A program made the position numbers and the translations under genes. A stretch of DNA of 63,505 nt, taken from IMG/VR virus record IMGVR_UViG_3300020578_000067, positions 1-63,505 of that record. One strand, 5' to 3'. Origin of the DNA: a virus. Below the pieces are notes generated by a model. It was not told where the DNA came from. It made no database searches and saw only the letters and a list, made by a program, of their open reading frames with translations. Shown here in pieces: positions 61,381 through 63,505 of the stretch; positions within the stretch are counted from its first letter, which is position 1, and the number at the start of each line of letters is the position of its first letter.

Positions 61381-61709
61381 TACGAAACATCCGGGCTAAC
61401 CGTCACCTTCCCTTGCAACAAGGTGGTGACCACGCTTCCATTGGTTTGTTGTAAATCATAAACATAAATACCTGGCCTAATATTTGCAGAGTTTGCTGAT
61501 GTCATTGTAAAAGTAAGGGTGCCGTTTGCATTATCTGTTTTAGACACATCAAAAATTGCTGTATTTGAGGTGGCATGGACAGATGTTTTCATAGATGCGA
61601 CAAAAGACATTGCCGAAATATTAATATTGGCATTTGCCGAATCTTTTAAACGAACCTCATGAACATAAGTGTCGCCTCGATGTATTGCAATATTTTTTTC
61701 CGCCGCCAT
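61380..61709 (-). CDS. Baseplate/fibre attachment protein (RGDT family), 109 aa
   Basis: Two short beta domains. N-terminal 'IAIHRGDTYVHEVRLKDS' is a widespread phage motif (R-G-D-T followed by an Ig-like strand pattern), found in BppU-like baseplate attachment proteins; the second part is 'GTLTFTMTSANSANIRPGIY'. ATG three bases after the Cys-rich peptide gene's stop codon begins. Probably anchors the small fibres. Confidence 0.65.
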   Translation of the reverse strand: MAAEKNIAIHRGDTYVHEVRLKDSANANINISAMSFVASMKTSVHATSNTAIFDVSKTDNANGTLTFTMTSANSANIRPGIYVYDLQQTNGSVVTTLLQGKVTVSPDVS

Positions 61710-61790
61710 CTAGCAATCGCACTCCTCACAGCCACATTCGCAGCACTCGGTGCATTCACAGCCACATCCACAATCTTTTGTTCTAGACAT
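61710..61790 (-). CDS. Metallothionein-like Cys-rich peptide, 26 aa
   Basis: Too short for most gene finders but well supported: an ATG at 61790 behind GAGGTCGGT, starting 11 bp after the endolysin stop and ending next to the baseplate-protein start. Ten of 26 residues are Cys, in C-x-C and C-C steps separated by Gly, Glu and Asp (C7, 9, 11, 13, 16, 17, 19, 21, 24, 26). Such density implies binding of several metal ions or many disulfides. It may bind Zn/Cd/Cu in the cell or be a metal donor to virion proteins such as the His-rich adhesin. Function unproven. Confidence 0.65.
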   Translation of the reverse strand: MSRTKDCGCGCECTECCECGCEECDC

Positions 61791-61800
61791 ACCGACCTCG

Positions 61801-62331
61801 TTACTGACCGGGCTTTGGTAATGCTTTCCACGCTGCTTCCATTTTTGCAGCGTCCTTGGCAAATTCTTGTTCAAGTTCAATGTGAATCCACTTGCCACCA
61901 AATGAGCCAGCATTATCTTTTTCGTTATAAACTTTTACGCCCTTGGCCCCCTCCCCACGCGAGCAACGAAAACCTCTTCCATAACCAACCTTTTTGTCAG
62001 ATTTGTCGGCATCGTATGCGTAGTCATGAATCTCAACAATGCCGAGCTCCTTTGCATACTTCAGGAACCAATCCCACATCTCAACGCCAACCTTGCGGTC
62101 TGTGTATCCGATGTCCGCAGCTGCCCCAGTGGCATGAACCGACAGGTACTTCTCCATGCCCGGGTCACCAATTTTCTTTCCTTCTGTATGCTTATTCCTC
62201 ATAAGACGGGCCGAGTAGATGCCCATATTGGTTGCTTTCCATCTGCGACCACATGCGGCAACAAACCACTCGGTTCCCGCGCCAGCTTTTTTGCCGTCAA
62301 ATGATGGGTAATAAGGATACTTACGAGGCAT
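61801..62331 (-). CDS. Endolysin, M15-type peptidase
   Basis: Cell-wall peptidase that lyses the host. 176 aa. Zinc ligands fit the M15/VanY-like pattern: H66-x6-D73 in 'VHATGAAADIGY' and H150 in 'KWIHIELE'. Single catalytic domain with no clear wall-binding domain. The ATG at 62331 overlaps the stop of the upstream small membrane protein (TGATG) with AAAGGG before it. The two upstream small membrane proteins would be the holin(s). Confidence 0.85.
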   Translation of the reverse strand: MPRKYPYYPSFDGKKAGAGTEWFVAACGRRWKATNMGIYSARLMRNKHTEGKKIGDPGMEKYLSVHATGAAADIGYTDRKVGVEMWDWFLKYAKELGIVEIHDYAYDADKSDKKVGYGRGFRCSRGEGAKGVKVYNEKDNAGSFGGKWIHIELEQEFAKDAAKMEAAWKALPKPGQ

Positions 62332-62525
62332 CACTTAGACCCTTTACCAAAAGCAACATCTTTTGGATTTACATATCTCACCAAGACTGGCAGGGTAGCG
62401 GCCCAAAGTGCATTAAGGGCAGCCTTGGGATCGCCAGTTGAAGCATATACAGCTACAGCAGCGCCAAGAACGCTTCTTGCGTAAGAGGCAATAATAGCCT
62501 TGTTTTGTTCAGATAATTTAATCAT
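62331..62525 (-). CDS. Holin-like small membrane protein, 64 aa
   Basis: Contains an Ala-rich amphipathic/hydrophobic helix ('IIASYARSVLGAAVAVYAST') and a second ('AALNALWAATLPVLVRYV'), with a polar start and a basic end. Size and place directly before the endolysin suggest a holin or lysis accessory. AGGAGG before the ATG; a TATAAT box about 30 bases upstream. Confidence 0.6.
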   Translation of the reverse strand: MIKLSEQNKAIIASYARSVLGAAVAVYASTGDPKAALNALWAATLPVLVRYVNPKDVAFGKGSK

Positions 62526-62551
62526 AAAAACCTCCTATATGATATATAGAC

Positions 62552-62557
62552 ATTATA
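62552..62557 (-). promoter_or_regulatory. Candidate -10 box before the holin/endolysin genes
   Basis: TATAAT on the minus strand in the gap before the 64-aa membrane protein; predicted leader about 20 nt. A small inverted repeat (CTATAT/ATATAG) lies between it and the AGGAGG site. It has no clear -35. Confidence 0.4.
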
Positions 62558-62559
62558 GC

Positions 62560-62808
62560 CTATTCAGAATCTGCATGGTTAGTCTTAGCTTTGCTAAAAA
62601 TGGCTTGAATTTCACTTTGATCAAGTTTGCCATCATCTAAGAAAGCGTTTGCCAAACCCTCAACGACCTTGGCAACCCCTCCAATTCCTGCCATCAAACA
62701 TGCTTTCCAAAGATCAACACCAGCAATGGCACCGGCTCCGATAACGCCTAATCCAGACGCTCCAAAGACAGCTAAAATTCTTAATAACACATTTCTTGTA
62801 TTAGACAT
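62560..62808 (-). CDS. Holin-like protein with EF-hand-like tail, 82 aa
   Basis: Two hydrophobic segments (residues about 8-30, 'ILAVFGASGLGVIGAGAIAG', and 33-50) followed by 'FLDDGKLDQSEIQAIFSKA', which resembles one EF-hand/dockerin calcium loop. Membrane protein upstream of the endolysin, so a holin or antiholin is likely. The acidic loop might sense divalent cations; inference. Confidence 0.6.
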   Translation of the reverse strand: MSNTRNVLLRILAVFGASGLGVIGAGAIAGVDLWKACLMAGIGGVAKVVEGLANAFLDDGKLDQSEIQAIFSKAKTNHADSE

Positions 62809-62816
62809 AATTTCTC

Positions 62817-63505
62817 CTATTCATCATTACTAAGCATTACGCTTATGTAATGAACCAAAAAAGCAACAGATGTTGCAATTAAGGTAATCTTTCTAGTATC
62901 CCCAGAAAGTGTTGCAAAAACAATAATAGTGCTAGATATTGTAAATGCAAGAGCAGCGGTTTCTTTGCTGAACTTTTTAATAAAATTCCATATACTGAAT
63001 TTTTTCATTCCATCCTCCGTGTATTTATAAATACTATTTGTGGTGTAACTTTCATCATCACCATTTGGCCCCTCAATCTCGGGAGCCTCCTCATCCTCCT
63101 CTTCCCCCTCCTCTTCTTTTTTAAAAGCAGAATTGCTGTCTGATGGCTTGGGGGAGTTTAAACCTCCGCCAGAACCTCCTGAGCGTGGTTCTGGGCCTCT
63201 GACGGGGGCTGCGGCTGCTGCGGTGGCAATGCTTGCTATAGCAAGAAGAGTCCTTCTTTCTTTAACTGGAATTGCCGACCCTGTTGGTACATAATCATCA
63301 AAACCATCTGCATAAATGTTTATTTCTTCTTCAAAAGCTTCTCTGACTTCTGCCGGGGCATCCTGAACAGCTTCAATAATTTGAGTTTTTTCTTCTTCTG
63401 TTATATCTGAAGTATCAATTGATTGAAAAACCTGTGTGGCTTGTTCTTGCGTTATTTCTTGCAAAACATCTTTATTTGTAGCCAAATCAACAGCTTCTTC
63501 TGTTG
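62817..63505 (-). CDS. C-terminal part of a membrane-anchored protein, 5' end outside window
   Basis: The frame is open to the window edge, so the true start lies beyond base 63505. The visible part begins with a helical segment ('ITQEQATQVFQSIDTSDITE', 'EVREAFEEEINIYADGFDDY') of a kind recalled from freshwater actinophage proteins of unknown function. A short hydrophobic Ala stretch, an acidic low-complexity linker rich in Glu/Asp/Gly/Ser, and two hydrophobic segments at the end ('AALAFTISSTIIVFATL', 'KITLIATSVAFLVHYISVML') follow. It is probably a large envelope-associated or virion protein. Confidence 0.6.
   Translation of the reverse strand, partial: TEEAVDLATNKDVLQEITQEQATQVFQSIDTSDITEEEKTQIIEAVQDAPAEVREAFEEEINIYADGFDDYVPTGSAIPVKERRTLLAIASIATAAAAAPVRGPEPRSGGSGGGLNSPKPSDSNSAFKKEEEGEEEDEEAPEIEGPNGDDESYTTNSIYKYTEDGMKKFSIWNFIKKFSKETAALAFTISSTIIVFATLSGDTRKITLIATSVAFLVHYISVMLSNDE

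Noticed and set aside
61659-62204. Plus-strand frame of 181 codons across the endolysin gene
   Set aside because: Antisense to the endolysin with its conserved zinc ligands; His/Pro/Gln-rich shadow translation without start signals.
1-63505. tRNA genes
   Set aside because: No intergenic space shows a clear cloverleaf or a T-loop consensus; most gaps are shorter than a tRNA.

Overview
The window is part of the genome of a double-stranded DNA tailed bacteriophage, probably with a long non-contractile tail. Every convincing gene lies on the minus strand, so it reads from base 63505 down to base 1 as a nearly continuous set of overlapping, translationally coupled genes (TAATG, ATGA, TTGA and TAGTG junctions). 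The DNA is AT-rich. A WhiB-type iron-sulfur regulator (22753-23058) points to an actinobacterial host, because this family is otherwise restricted to Actinobacteria and their phages. Several genes appear to have a -10 box placed only 6-9 nt before the start codon, as expected for leaderless mRNAs, which are common in Actinobacteria. No tRNA, integrase or CRISPR array was seen. The portal, protease and capsid genes are not in the window.

Layout in order of transcription. (1) 63505-61801: the end of a membrane-anchored protein, two small holin-like membrane proteins and an M15-type endolysin. (2) 61790-57346: a 26-residue Cys-rich peptide, short fibre and adaptor proteins, and a pair of paralogous Gly-rich adhesins, one of which carries a large His-rich insertion. 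(3) 57338-52817: a coupled cassette with a flavin-dependent tryptophan-halogenase homologue, a prolyl-4-hydroxylase-like 2OG-Fe(II) oxygenase and four proteins of unknown function. (4) 52730-49143: head-tail connector, head-closure and tail-completion candidates, the tail tube protein, and the tail assembly chaperone pair made by a -1 frameshift. (5) 49097-25528: a 5369-residue tape measure protein, two related Dit-like distal tail proteins, a 1306-residue PA14/LamG tail protein, an S74-chaperone fibre and a minor structural protein.

(6) 25526-22509: HNH endonuclease, metallophosphoesterase, zinc-ribbon and MerR-like proteins, and WhiB. (7) 22512-11347: replication and recombination (DnaB-like helicase, DnaG-like primase, a putative ssDNA-binding protein, HAD nucleotidase, DNA polymerase III alpha with an intact PHP domain, RecA-like recombinase). 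Two methyltransferase-like genes and a glycosyltransferase sit inside this block, and a string of microgenes ends in a Dam methylase. (8) 11345-7245: Dcm methylase, nucleoside deoxyribosyltransferase, Cas4/RecB-like nuclease, zinc protein, RuvC-like resolvase and a basic HTH protein. (9) 7248-1: a YkgJ-type Cys-cluster protein, a GT-B glycosyltransferase, small and large terminase, a GT-A glycosyltransferase and small unknown genes.

The replication genes would form a largely host-independent replisome. Dcm, Dam and the nucleases would mark and process DNA, and the terminase packages it. The adhesins and fibres, tape measure and connectors build the tail. The halogenase/oxygenase cassette lies directly between the adhesin genes and the connector genes, which raises the possibility that it tailors a virion protein or a host metabolite. 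This is inference.
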